From positions 215,085,741 through 215,149,740 of the forward strand of contig CM041465.1 in NCBI GenBank assembly GCA_023213395.1: a DNA stretch of 64,000 nt. Direction: 5' to 3'. A model generated the notes under the pieces. The model saw only the letters and a list, made by a program, of their open reading frames with translations. It searched no databases and was not told the origin of the DNA. The stretch comes from Cycas panzhihuaensis. Lineage: Eukaryota > Cycadophyta. Made by a program: the position numbers and the translations under genes. Below, piece by piece: positions 23,881 to 36,100 of the stretch (position 1 is its first letter; each line of letters starts with the position of its first letter).

Positions 23881-26416
23881 TGAAACGCTCTCCACGGGCA
23901 ATGATCCAACGCCTAGCGGGAAGGGCATAAAACAATACGCTAAGCAAAGCTAAATAGCGAGGATCATACCTCGCGGGACGTCCGTCTTGGCCGGGCGAGT
24001 GCACGGGCTGCAAGGTGCTGGTTGCTTCCAGTGGCCGTGCAAGACGAGGCCTTCCTACCCTTCGGATGGCCGGGAAGGGAAAAGAATCCTCGCGCGTCGC
24101 TACTTCTCAAGGCAATGAGAAGGCGACGAAGGGGCAAACAACCAAAAGTGTAAAGAATACGGGGTAGAATGCGGCTAGGGGATACAACGCAAACAAGTCT
24201 TCTATTCCTATGTTATGCAATGTAAAGAAATAGTACGAGCAAGCGAATACAATATAAAGGTTGTTTTCTTCTTTCCTTTATGTTCTCTATAACAGTAAAT
24301 GCAATGAAACATAAAAGCGTAAAGAAAATATTAAGGGTATGCGAAGAATACCTGAATCCGGCGTTTGAACGGAAGCACGGATTTCCCTCCTTGGTTGCGC
24401 TCCTTTCTTCCTCCCGTGTATGCAACGTCGATCACAGACAACAAAGGGGGTGCACTTACCTCCCCAAAAGCATGCAAGGACTAAACGAAATGAAGGAAAC
24501 GAAAGCAAAGCTCAACCGAAAAGGGAGAAGAAATACCATATGGGGGCCGACCAGCAACGGGTCGATCTCGCGCAATGATTCCTCCAACGCAATCCTACAA
24601 ACAATCCCAACGAACGCCTTCCTCTCGGGAGAGAGGCTACGAAGCACAACAAGATATATGTGTATATACTGAAAATGAAATCAACTACGCTAGAAAAATG
24701 TAGTTAAGCACCAACATGTAACGAAAATGAAACAAGGCCGCGCGATAAATATGCGGACTGTCGTACACCATAAAATGCACCAAATGGGATTAAGTGTAGC
24801 CTCGGGATGGCTAACTCACCCACGAGAGGTCTCCACGGGGTATAGGGAAAACAGTGCTAGCATGCAACAAGGTGAGTCATGTAGTAACAAATTTCCTACA
24901 CCAAGAGGGAAACTCAACCCAACTCTCCAAGGCTTCCCTAGCTCTGTTTCCTAAGAAAGCACGGGTGCTAAAGGGGGAGAGGATAAGGGACGGAACCCTT
25001 GGGGAGAAGGACGGCAATGGGGCGGAACCCGCCTATCTCCCTCAAATCCTCGTGAAAACCCTTTATGCCAGCTAGCTTAGGAAATGGCGAAGGAGGAAGC
25101 TAAGAGGAAGAGGATGGGATTCAAGGAAATGCAAGAAAATGCACCCAATCTAGGGCGGACTATAGTAAGCCGCAACTAGCTAAGGTTACTTGCATCAAAT
25201 GACAAAGGAGATCCCAAGGAAAGCACACACAAAAGAAGGAGAAGAGCTTGCAAGTAAAATAACAAAAAAAGCAAGGAAAAATGCACCAACAAGAGACAAG
25301 AAATACCTTGAATGAAGGAGAGCATGCATGCATGCACCTTGGCTACTTGGAGCAGCAGCACAAACAATGTCTAAAGGCTGGTTTTAAGTGTCCTTTGCAG
25401 TAGAATGGAAGGAGGAAGCTCCGTGCAAGATGGGAGCTAGAAGTTGTCCTTTGGAGTAGTCTTTTTTGTGAAGAAATGCTTTGGATCTTTGAGTATTTGT
25501 AAGAGAAGGTGAAGCTTGTGATGGAGAGATGTAGGGGGCAGCAATGGCCCTGCAACTCCAGCTAGTAGTAGCCCACTTCACCTACCTTGCTGTTGTACAT
25601 GAAAATCCTTAGTTTCTGTGTTTTCCTTTGTCTTTTAGTAGAGAGTTTTTGCTTGGAAGTCTAGAAAAGTGAACTCAAGAATGAGGCAAATGAATGAAAA
25701 AAGGGTTTTATGCCTTGGGCATAGCAAGTGAACGTTGGGGGCCCTCGGGCGCCTCCAACCGTTCGGAGCCACGCCATTCCGCAAAAAGCGGCCATCGTCA
25801 GTGGTTTCTTTTTTCAAATTTTAAACAGTCGTACCGCGGCAAACTTGGCAGATCGCTAAGTTTATCATGATGCACTTGAATGCGCAAACTTTGTGGTACC
25901 GCTAAGTTTGCAGCGGTACAGCCTGAAATTTGAAAAAAGAGAAAAATGCAACCTAAAAGTCAGAAAAATCGACTTTTAAGGTAAGAACAAGGGTGAGCAT
26001 GAATTAAATCAATCGGGGAAGGCCGAGGCGGTGGGCAAGTACTCAAAATGGTGCAAAGAGCCCCAACTAAGGGTTAAACCAGCTTAGGAAGGGTTTGCAA
26101 CATAAGTGGCACGTGGCAATAAGGACAAGCAGTGGCGGGAGCATCCGAGAGACCATGGAGACATCGTGGTGGTCAGACGCCATACGGGGTGTCGCATCCG
26201 CTTATGGATGCCCCCGCTGTGAGTCGTCATAGGCTAAAGGGTGCCGTTAGGCACATGCATTATGAGCAAGCAGTCAAGCAAATGCGTGTAGGCAGGCATA
26301 TGTCAATCAAATTACTCCAAATTACCTTAGCAAGCATAAGTAAGAAAAGTAAGAACATATACCTGCACAAACCTGTGTCGATGCGTCCCGAGTCCATTCC
26401 CACTAGCTGGGAAACA
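23881..26416 (-). repeat. 5' LTR of the gag-protease element (right copy)
   Basis: 2,536-bp direct repeat of 16,149-18,658. On the + strand it begins TGAAACGC at 23,881 and ends GGGAAACA at 26,416, followed by the CTGAC duplication. It carries extra single G or C bases relative to the left copy at many places, for example around 23,975-24,180. Transcription of the element would start in this copy and run leftward. Confidence 0.95.
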
Positions 26417-26421
26417 CTGAC
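26417..26421. other. Target-site duplication CTGAC, right copy
   Basis: Identical to 16,144-16,148. Together they mark the exact insertion of the gag-protease element into the copia #1 leader. Confidence 0.95.
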
Positions 26422-26718
26422 TCTAAGAGAGATATCTCTCAACACAGGCAACAACAAATGGTGAGATTTCTTCCAACAACTAGATGATTCAATTGCAAAT
26501 AGAATAAGCATTCATATGAAATAGTTCTAAGCAACATAAGACGTACACCAACTGGTTCTAAAATGGCTACCAATGGTTTTAAAAAATAAAATAATGAAAA
26601 ACCAACATAATATAATAAAATATCAGTAAATATTAATGAATTTCTCTATAGTTTGAATACCTCTGACCAAATAATATCAACTTATCCCATAAGATTCCTG
26701 GTGTCCACCAAATACTCT
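26422..26718 (-). other. Copia #1 leader, right part
   Basis: Noncoding continuation of the copia #1 leader after the nested insertion. It joins 16,148 once the insertion is removed and includes the palindromic GAGAGATATCTCTC near 26,427. No gene seen. Confidence 0.7.
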
Positions 26719-26729
26719 CTCTGATACCA
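26719..26729 (-). other. Copia #1 primer binding site (initiator Met tRNA)
   Basis: The - strand reads TGGTATCAGAG one base inside the 5' LTR, the common plant initiator-Met site for first-strand priming. Confidence 0.85.
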
Positions 26730-26730
26730 A

Positions 26731-27089
26731 TGTTAGAAGTGCAGTGTAGAGGATGAACGATCACATTAGTAAGTGCATTATTTAAAAGAGAAAATAAAAC
26801 TTTTGATTGATATGTTGGTGGTGTTAAAAAACACTAGGGAGGTATTCCCACTCCATTTATAGGTAAGTTTGGGGAGGCAACAAGTGCCTCAACCTAACAT
26901 ATTCTAAATTTAAATTAATATTAAAAAATAGTAAATAATAATTAAACATATACCTTAATATAGATGCGTCGACTCTTTTGGTAATTGGTGGCAGCTGTTA
27001 GGTGGTCCGAGGTGTCCTAGGGAGGCCCAAGGTGGCTTTGAAGGGCCCTAGGTGCACTTAATATATGAACATTGGGTATTATCCCAACA
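26731..27089 (-). repeat. Copia #1 5' LTR
   Basis: On the + strand TGTTAGAAG...ATCCCAACA, 359 bp, aligned to 8,826-9,184 over its full length. Followed directly by a TA/TG microsatellite. Confidence 0.9.
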
Positions 27090-27597
<508 letters not shown>

Positions 27598-29640
27598 GCG
27601 CGTGCTTGTTTATACTATGGGCTTATAGATCTCTTATGATCACCTACTCATCATGAATTTGAAAGTTTTTGTAAAAAACATTTGGAGATATTTAATACAA
27701 CTTTAGTTTTATATGAGTCTTTAGTGATTCTTAGGGATTATACCTCTGTGACATATTAGGTAGATGTTTAAACCATGGGATTATCTAATTTGAAATAAAC
27801 CAAGTATAATTTTGAGAATTGAGGCTTAATCTTTTCCTTAAATTCACTAGCTACTAGATCAGAGGTTGTGACAATGTACTTCTTAGTATAAATAAGTAAT
27901 AGATTGGAGTGGAAGCCTTTCTTACCATTTCTTTTCATTCCTTCATTTTTTCCTTTTATCTTTTCACTTTTAGGTTTTTGTGTTTTCTCCTACCCTCTTT
28001 AATTTTACCTTCCCCTAATCTAGAATTGCCCTTGTAGGGATCTTATTACATTTCTCTTATTCATGTAAATATTGTATACTATTGTATTATATTCATGATT
28101 AAAGTAAAGTAGAAGTGAGAGTGTAAACACAACTATTTTACTAGTGCTAGGTACAATGAACATACACATGCTTAATCACTAAAATTTTACTTCTTTAGGG
28201 AAGGCAATAATAGTTAGAATCATAGCATCACCCACTCTTTCTAATTAATTTATTGTCTCCTATTTAGCCTTTTTTCCATTGTTGCATATTTTCTTTTTTC
28301 TTGGTTACTCCTTTTCTTTTGTTGCATGTTGCACTTCCCTACTTGTAGGTGTCTTGTAGGAAGAATTAGGGCCTGGTACGATCCCTGAGCTTAGATATTA
28401 GTGGCATCATTCCCATCTTTAAGGATTTCTTTTACACTAATATACCATTTGGTTTTGTTTTGGTTATTTGCTTTATAGTTTAGTGTCATTTTCATGGTTA
28501 AATTTCAACATATTATTACATGCTACTAACTTTGTAAGTGGAGAAGCAATTTGATTTATTAGTGTGTAGGTTGGGAGTATGTGGATTTTGGTGAGTACCT
28601 CCTTTGATATATTTCTTCTCTTTCTTAGAAAGCTAAAGTGCCTATTGTGTAGCCAATATATTTTTGATTTTTTTCCAAAACAAATAATAGCTATGATTTG
28701 AAAACATTGTTTTAATCTTATTTTTGATCATTTTAAATTTCATGGTAATCTTATTTTTGTCATAAGCTCATCTGACAAGTAGAAATGTTGTTAAATTTTT
28801 CTTAGAATTTGGTCAAATATATTCATACTTTCTTAACATAGGTTTGAGTTTGTTAGTACCATCATTCTGGAGAGATCTACATGGTGAAAAGGGCATGTAA
28901 TAAATATTAGGTGTAAGGATCTAGGTATTCTCTTAAGCCTCCTTTTGTAGATTTTATTTCACAAAGAAAAAGGTCTCAAAACCATATTTCATTTTCTAAA
29001 TTCATTTGAAGATGAAAATAGTAGGAAAGACATTGCTTACTTGTGAGATTCTCTTTCCCACTCACCTCTCCTTTTTCTTTACATGTATGTGAATTTTTAA
29101 ATTACAAAAGAAAAGCACATTAAAAAAAAAGGGTTAAGGAATTTTGTTTATTTCTACATTACATTACATTGCATGCTTATTTGTGTTTGATTGAAGGCTA
29201 AACTGAGTAGAGATTCACACTTATTATGAGTCCTCAAATTTGTGGGGCCTACAAACTTGTTTTCTTTAGGTAGACTTTAGTTGCTATTTGGATGAAAATC
29301 TAAAGCTATATCATAGATACATATTAGAGTTTTTTGTTTACTTTATTTAGTATTATTAAGGTAGGGTCCATTCTTATACTGAGGAGGGGAAAATAATATT
29401 TATCTACTTAGAATTCATCATAAAATAAGAGACCTAGTCTAAGGTGATGCAGTATAGTCACACTTGTTAATAGGATTAATTGTAGTCTAAAGACCCAAGG
29501 TATCTAAGAGATGAATTGACTTGTATACTTGACTTGATATTGAATATGATAATTGGGTATATATTTATATTAATTCATATGAAGGGGTATAATCTATCAA
29601 TAATAGATGCCACCCTTAATTATCATTCACTAATTTGGCT
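27598..29640. other. Old AT-rich sequence, no gene recognised
   Basis: Stop-rich on both strands. The stretch near 29,580-29,640 may be the start of the 3' LTR of the chromodomain gypsy remnant at 29,655-30,050. I could not show that copia #2 coding resumes here to the right of the microsatellite. Confidence 0.4.
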
Positions 29641-29654
29641 CACTATAAACTCTC

Positions 29655-30050
29655 ATTTCTAAAAAATGCTTTGCCTTCAAAGTATTAGAACCTGATCACA
29701 TAAATAAGGGTACTTTTTCATAATTTATGTAGATTCCTATAAAGTATCTTCTTTTAGAAGTTTTTTCCACTTCACTAGATATTCTTAAATGGTTTTGGAG
29801 TATAAATGATAGTTCCATATTTTGAGGATAGATTCAAGAATTAGGAGAAGTGTGCTTTCTTCATTTAGTGCTGGGAGTTTGATTTGTACTAATATCTTTA
29901 TTCCCAATATGCATTTAAAATAAGAAACATGAAAAATATTACAAATGCGAGTTGTAGGTGGAAAATAAAAGTCATAAGAAACTCCTCCCACTTTCTTTCT
30001 TATGTGATATGGATCGTAAAATTGTGGATTAAGTTTTCCTTTCTTTGATT
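29655..30050 (-). pseudogene. Ty3/gypsy integrase C-terminus with chromodomain-like tail
   Basis: The - strand open piece 29,991-29,785 reads GGVSYDFYFPP then RICNIFHVSYFK, the conserved region after the integrase core. It is followed by LPALNEESTLLLILESILK and, across a stop, EYLVKWKKLLKED, the chromodomain-type end of chromoviral integrases. Just upstream, LNPQFYDPYHIRKKVGG completes the block. It closely parallels the C-terminus of the + strand gypsy element at 53.75-54.09 kb, suggesting the same lineage. The rest of its pol was not recognised. Confidence 0.8.
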
Positions 30051-32200
30051 TTTTTTAAAGATGTTTACTTGTATGGTTGTAAACATAAATAAACTTAATC
30101 ACCTTCGAAAACTTTCTACTAAGTTCAATGCAAATTAGCTTCTTATTTCATCCTATTTTAGGAATTAGATAGATGTTATTATAGTAAGGTGATTATATTA
30201 TGTGATTATTGTAAATAATCATTGACTGTTAGAATTGATGAAGTTGAGCTTACCCAATTATTTATTGAAATGAGATCATATTCATATAAATATTTAAAAA
30301 GAATAATTTTAGTGGACATGTGGTATGTTTCATTATTGATTCTTGGGTTTGGACTTAATCAATTATGACTTAAGGTAAGCATTTAAGTGATTGGGTTCAA
30401 TAGGAATCTTCAACCTTTTCTAGGTAAAAAGGGATGTTTCTCTAGCTATTTTGAGTTAATGTTATGGTCTGGTGTTGATTCATTAACTATTTATATTAAA
30501 AGAAGAAAACTTAAAATTAAGTTAAAGTATTAAAGAAAATCCTAGGCTAAGCAAAAGAAAATATAATCAACTAAGATAATCAAATCTCCTTTTTATTGGG
30601 GAGAAAAATATATAGTCTCTTAATAGACAAAAGACATATAAAGGGAAACTTATCCCTAAATAAATGTCCTAATGTTTTCTACTCTTCTACCCCTTCTAAG
30701 GTTTCCTTTTAGAGAGGGGATCTTATTCTAGACCTATAGCCCACCTACAAGGATGAATTCTATGTTGTTCTAAACTAAAGTAAGGGAAGACTGATGAGCA
30801 TGAGGATCTAGGAGGTTTTAGATCCTAGATTAATGACCCTACCAGGGGTCAGCCATTAAGGACTCACTCACCTAATGATGATCCACCTATGAGGATGGAT
30901 GGCCTAGGGATGATTATGTTTAATTTTTAAGGATTAACACACTTAAAGGTGAGATAGATAATGTGGAAGTCACTCTCAACCTAAAATGTGATGTTCAAAA
31001 AATGGATAGAATATAAATACTCTTAAAGGAGGGAGAGTTTATACACCAGGGATACTAAGGCCTAGTTGATTAAATAATCCTTAACTATGAGATGTATTTA
31101 TTCTTGAAAGAAAGATGAAGTTCAAATATCAAGGATATCATGTCTTGGTCAATCAAATAGGTCCTAGCTAATAAGAATAGGCCTAGCCTAAGGGGACCAT
31201 AGAGCAAGTAGACCTAGATGTAAGACTAACATGCAATTTTATGATTGCATGAAAATAAGTAGTCAAAAGAGAAATTTAAAATAAAATAATACCCTTCCTA
31301 ATGTAAATCACGTTTGCTTCTTTTTTAAAGGAAACAAAATATAGCTAGAGAAAATAAAAGGTTATTTTATTGTACGTATATTTATCTTAGCTAATGTTTT
31401 CCTTTACTTTTACAAAAAAGAAAGAACTTGAAGTGTTTGTTAACAAGATTGACTTAAAATAAAGTTAAGTGATAAAGGAATTAACCTAGTAGTAGTCTAT
31501 TATAAGTACTTTTAGGTGATGAGTTGACCTAAAGCTCCAACAAAGACAAAAAGAAAGATATTTTGCTAGCACGATAATTAAGAATCTAATAAATAAACTA
31601 AAAGGGGGCTTTCAAATATTCAAAAGTTTCAAGAAAAGCAAGTATTTATCCTAAAAATTAGAGGATTAAAAGAAATTCACAATCAACTAAACTTACCCAA
31701 AACTTGAAAAGAGGTCTTAACATTGCCTTAGATTAGTATCTTTGGATTATAACATGCTCTCAAATCCATCTTACAAGCCAGTTGAAGATAAAAAGGGAAT
31801 AAAATAAGAGAAGGAATTAATAAGTTGAGAAGAAAGAGAGAAGAGAATGAGAAAGTAAAGGAATTTAAGAAGAAGAAGGGGAGAATGAAGAAGAAATCAA
31901 TCCTACTCCAACTTTCCAAAATCTTCTCAAACTTTGAAAATGAACAAACAATCTTTAACCAAAGAAAAGAGTTTTTGCCACTTGAGAACCCTTCAAAAGC
32001 TAGTCTAGTTTCTAAAGCTCTCTCAACCTCCTTCTCTAATCCTCCTTAAAGCTTGGCTCCAAGAATGTAAACCTACAAAGCTCAATTCTAAATCTCTATG
32101 CAAGATTCTTAAGTTCTTCTTCCCTTTAAGTTACTAAGTCTCTCTAAGTTTCTCTTAAGTTCTAATTCCTTCTCCCTTGGCTTCATTAGTTGACATAATG
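30051..32200. other. Old AT-rich sequence, no gene recognised
   Basis: No pol motif could be followed here beyond the gypsy tail. A purine-rich + strand tract lies at about 31,790-31,890 (AGAAGAAG-type). The open frames 31,728-31,919 (-) and 31,825-32,049 (+) are low-complexity products of that tract. Confidence 0.4.
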
Positions 32201-32644
32201 GGGTAAAGGTTTATTTATAAACTAAAATTTTAGGTAAACTAGAGGTGACATCAAGGGGAAGGGTAAGTTGTGGTCGTCAATAGGTTGAAATCCTTATGAC
32301 AAAAACCATGGCTTATTATTGTAATTATTTTTTTATGGGTGACAGGATGAAAACCACAATAAAGGGTGAAAAATGCAACCAATAACTGAGAAACACAATA
32401 AAAAATAGACTAAAAATGTGATGAAGGTGAAGGTCACATCTTAGTTATATGAAGGTCATATTTTATTAAGAGGGTTACAATTTTGGGCCAAGGTGAAAAA
32501 AATAATCATAGTTTTGATTATAATGAAAAATGTAATCAAGCAAAATGATAAAAAATAAAGTTTTTTAATAAAATTTTAGAATTTTCAAAGAGGAAAGACA
32601 TCAAAGAGGAATAATTCAATTTATAAGAGGTTAATCAAGTCATG
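32201..32644 (-). repeat. Left piece of an old repeat split by copia #3
   Basis: Contains repeated GTGAAAAATG and AAGGTCACAT-like motifs near 32,330-32,560. With copia #3 removed it continues at 40,451, and the joined sequence is an inverted counterpart of 3.6-4.85 kb in the same order of blocks. Likely part of an old gypsy LTR. Confidence 0.5.
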
Positions 32645-32649
32645 AAAAG
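32645..32649. other. Target-site duplication AAAAG, left copy of copia #3
   Basis: AAAAG precedes the left LTR, and the same five bases follow the right LTR at 40,446-40,450. Confidence 0.9.
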
Positions 32650-33079
32650 TGATGGAATAGGCACATGCACACAATTAATATATCACAGGTATAGAAGGAA
32701 AAACACAAAAAAATGACAATGCACATGTACACAGGGTTGACAGGTGGAAAACCCCTTATGGGGAAGAAAAACCACCTCCTAATCTAAGTTATATTAATAA
32801 ATGAATGAAAAACTAATGCAATTAACCAACCTTCTAAAACAGCCTGGTTTCAGGCATATGGACATACCTCCTAGATTCCTGGAACTTATTCCATGAATCT
32901 AGGAAACTAATAAATAAGACAGAGGTTCGTTGGAATGCGGTTCCGTATTTCAACGGCCATCCATAAGTCAATTAACTTTTAACATAAGTTTATAACTTTA
33001 TAATCACTTAAATAATTTTTAAGATATGTGACTTAAATAATAACATTAAGAACATAAGTTTACATTATAGAATCTAACA
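32650..33079 (-). repeat. Copia #3 3' LTR
   Basis: On the + strand TGATGGAATAGG...AATCTAACA, 430 bp, the same length as 40,016-40,445. Differences are scattered substitutions dominated by C/T and G/A changes. Confidence 0.95.
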
Positions 33080-33095
33080 CCCCCCTTTAATGTAA
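33080..33095 (-). other. Copia #3 polypurine tract
   Basis: The - strand reads TTACATTAAAGGGGGG directly before the 3' LTR. Confidence 0.8.
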
Positions 33096-33127
33096 ACTTT
33101 TGTACTGAAGAGAAAAGAAGAGCTTCA

Positions 33128-36100
33128 TCACGATGATCCCCCTTTGATGGAGACTTCTTTTATCTGCAATAAATCTATGAGATATAAAAACTTTGGTTTA
33201 GTTAATGACTTTGTAAGAATATTAGTAATCTATAAATATGTTGGACAATAGGACAAACAAACAAGATTATCAGTAACTAAATTATAAATAAAATGTTGAT
33301 GTAATTTAATATGTTTAGTTTTAGAATGAGAAACAGGATTAGTAACAATAGCAATTGCACCTTGATTATCAACTTTAATTTCAATTGAAGAGTTTAGAGT
33401 CAGGCCAATTTCATTTAGTAGTGATTTTAGCCAAAGTGCTTCTTTACCAGCTTCGACTAATGCTCGATATTCAGCTTCAGTTGTTGATAATGCTAGTGCC
33501 TTTATTTTTTTGCTAGACTAAGTAATAGGTGAGGAATCAATAAAAAATATATAACTTGAAGTAGATTTACGATCATTTAAATCACCTGCCTAATCAAAAT
33601 CAGTATATCCAGTTAATGTTAATGGATTATTATAAAATTTATAAGTTAAACCATGAAACACAGTATTCTTTAGATAACATAAGATCTGTTTGGCTGCTTT
33701 CTAGTGAGATTCATGTGGTTGTTGCATATATCAGGAGCATAAAGCAACAGCATAAGAAATGTCAGGGCGGGTGTGAGTAAGATAGATTAGACTACCAATG
33801 AGTTGTCTGTATAGAGTTGGATTACATAATGGGGTTGAACAATCAGTAGATAGTTTAACTCCTTATTGTAAAGGATTGGATACAGGTTTAGCATTTTCCA
33901 TGTTAAACCTCTAAATTAGATTGAGAATATACTTAGGTTGGGATAATGTTATATTTGATTGATTCTGATAAACTTGTAAACCTAAAAAGTAATGTAATAG
34001 ACCTAAATCTGTTATTTTAAATTTGTTCATTAAAGTTGATTTGAGATGATTAATATTATAGGTTGATGATCCAGTGATAATAATGTCATCAATATAAAGA
34101 ATTAGAATGGTAAGATTTTTATCTTCATGTTTAAAATAAAGATTTGGATCACTAATACATCTAGTGTATCCAATGTGGATTAAGTAATCATCAACTTTGG
34201 TATACCAAGCTCGAGGAGCTTATTTTAAACCATAAATAGATTTTTTAAGTTTACAGACTAAATTAGGATTTTCAATAAATCCAGGTGGCTATGACATATA
34301 GATCTCTTCTTTGAGATTACCATTCAAGAAAGCACTCTTAACATCGATTTGGTGGATTTCCCAACCACAAATTTTGCTGGAAGAGTAATAATTGTCTTGA
34401 TTGTATTCATCTTTGTGACAGGAGCAAAGGTTTCATTATAGTCAATGCCATCTATTTGGGAAAATCCTTTGGCAACAAGGTGAGCTTTATATTTTTCCAC
34501 TATGCCTGTTGAATTATATTTAGTCCTATAAACCCATTTATAGTTAACTACATTTTTCCCAAGTGGGAGAGGAACAAGATCCCATGTAGAATTTTTAATT
34601 AAGGCAGCAAATTTATTCTACATAGCATCTTGCCATATAGGATTGTTGTTGGCTTATTTAAAAGTTTTGGGATCATTATTTTCCATTATTTTTGCCATTA
34701 AGGAAAAAATTACATGAAGTTTTTACGCACGTATGCACTTAGTATCAGTAGGATTGCCTACATTAGATCTAGCATCAGCAAGTATTTTGGTTGCCCAAAC
34801 TGGTTGCTTGTGAGTAACTAAATTTGAGGTTGTAGGTTGATTTGATGTACTAGCTTGAAAAGAAGGATCTGTTTTAGCTGGTTCTGATAGGGTCCAATTT
34901 TGGACTTGAGTTGATAAAGAATCTATAATTTCTGAATCAACTTATTTATCAGAATCGTCAACCAAATGAGCGTTGGTTAACAAATCTTCAACAGGAAGTT
35001 CTATATAAGTAGATGTTGAAGTAGAGCCTTCTTCATCAAATACTACATCATGCAAAATAGAAATGTTATGCGTGACTTGATCTAAAAGTCTATAGGTTTT
35101 ACTCTCTTCACTATAGCCAACGAAGATGTATTTTTGACTTTTTTTATCTAATTTTTTATGTTTTTCGTGAGGGATATGTCCCCATGCGATACTACCAAAG
35201 ATTTGTAAGTGTTGGACAGACTGTTTTCTTCTAGACCATTTTTGTTTTGGAGTGATATTTTGTAGACATTTACTGGATAAATAATTTAATAAACAATTAG
35301 AGCAGTTAATTGCTTCTGCCCATAGTTTTAAATTGAGATTGTTTGCATGTAGCATGCAATAAGTCATTTCAACAAGAGTATGGTTTTTGCGTTCAACAAC
35401 ACCGTTTTGTTGAGGCGTGTATGCAACTGAATGTTGGAATTTAATTCCATGTGATTTACAGAAAGAGGTAAATTTTCTACTTAAATATTCCTTAGCATTA
35501 TCAGATTGGAATATTTTAATTCTTGAGTTAGATTGATTTTCCACTAACATTTTATATTCAACGAAAATGTCACACTTGACTATATGTTTTGAGCATATAA
35601 ACCCAACATTTTCTTGAATAATCATCAATGAATATAACAAAATAATGAGATCCTGAGTATGATGGTACATGAACAGGTCCACATATATCAGAGTGGATAA
35701 GTTCGAGTGGAGTAGTTACTCGGTATTGAGTTTTGTATGGGAATGGATCCATGTATTGTTTGCTTACCACACAAGCTTCACAAACACCATAAACAGTGTT
35801 TAATGGTGGTAAACCATGGACCATTTTATGCTTGATTAAATATTGTAATTTGCCATAGCTAGTATGGCCAAATCTCGCATGCCAAAGTTTACTGACTGAG
35901 TCAAATTTGGCAACGAAGGTACTAAATGATTTTGATTTATTATTTTAAAAATTGGTCATACTATAGAGACTTGTGTTATGATTAATAGGTCTTAAAGTAA
36001 TACGTTTGAATTTGTGTAATGGATCTTTAATGACAAATTTATTTTTCTAGAATTCGGCAACAAGGTCTTTCTCACAAATTTGATATACTGAGAGAAGGTT

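Larger units (their letters stand above)
16149..26416 (-). mobile_element. Non-autonomous Ty3/gypsy-type element with gag and protease only (TR-GAG-like)
   Basis: A 10,268-bp unit bounded by two ~2.5-kb direct repeats (16,149-18,658 and 23,881-26,416), with perfect CTGAC duplications outside. On the coding (-) strand the LTRs run TGTTT...TTTCA. Order on the - strand: 5' LTR, a TGGCGACC primer-site candidate, leader, gag, SR-rich gag tail, protease, noncoding region, seven 85-bp tandem hairpins, 3' LTR. No RT, RNase H or integrase motif is visible in the 5.2-kb interior, so mobility would need enzymes from a related autonomous element, presumably of the Tat/Athila side of gypsy (inferred from the protease style). 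It is GC-richer and CpG-richer than its surroundings, as expected for a younger insertion. It interrupts the copia #1 leader. Confidence 0.9.
8826..27089 (-). mobile_element. Copia #1, Ty1/copia retrotransposon, interrupted by a gypsy-type element
   Basis: Both LTRs are 359 bp and align end to end. The element lies on the - strand: the 5' LTR is at 26,731-27,089 with an initiator-Met primer site beside it, and the 3' LTR is at 8,826-9,184 with a purine tract. Gag-pol occupies 9,179-13,401. The 5' leader spans 13,402-16,148 plus 26,422-26,730 and is interrupted by the 10.3-kb insertion at 16,149-26,416. With the insertion removed the element is about 8.0 kb, long for copia, because its leader is about 3 kb. 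Clear divergence of the two LTRs and many stops in pol show it is old and inactive. Confidence 0.9.

Noticed and set aside
26719-26729. TGGTATC motifs considered as parts of tRNA genes
   Set aside because: Only the 3'-end complement is present, always beside an LTR. No cloverleaf or T-loop sequence was found nearby.
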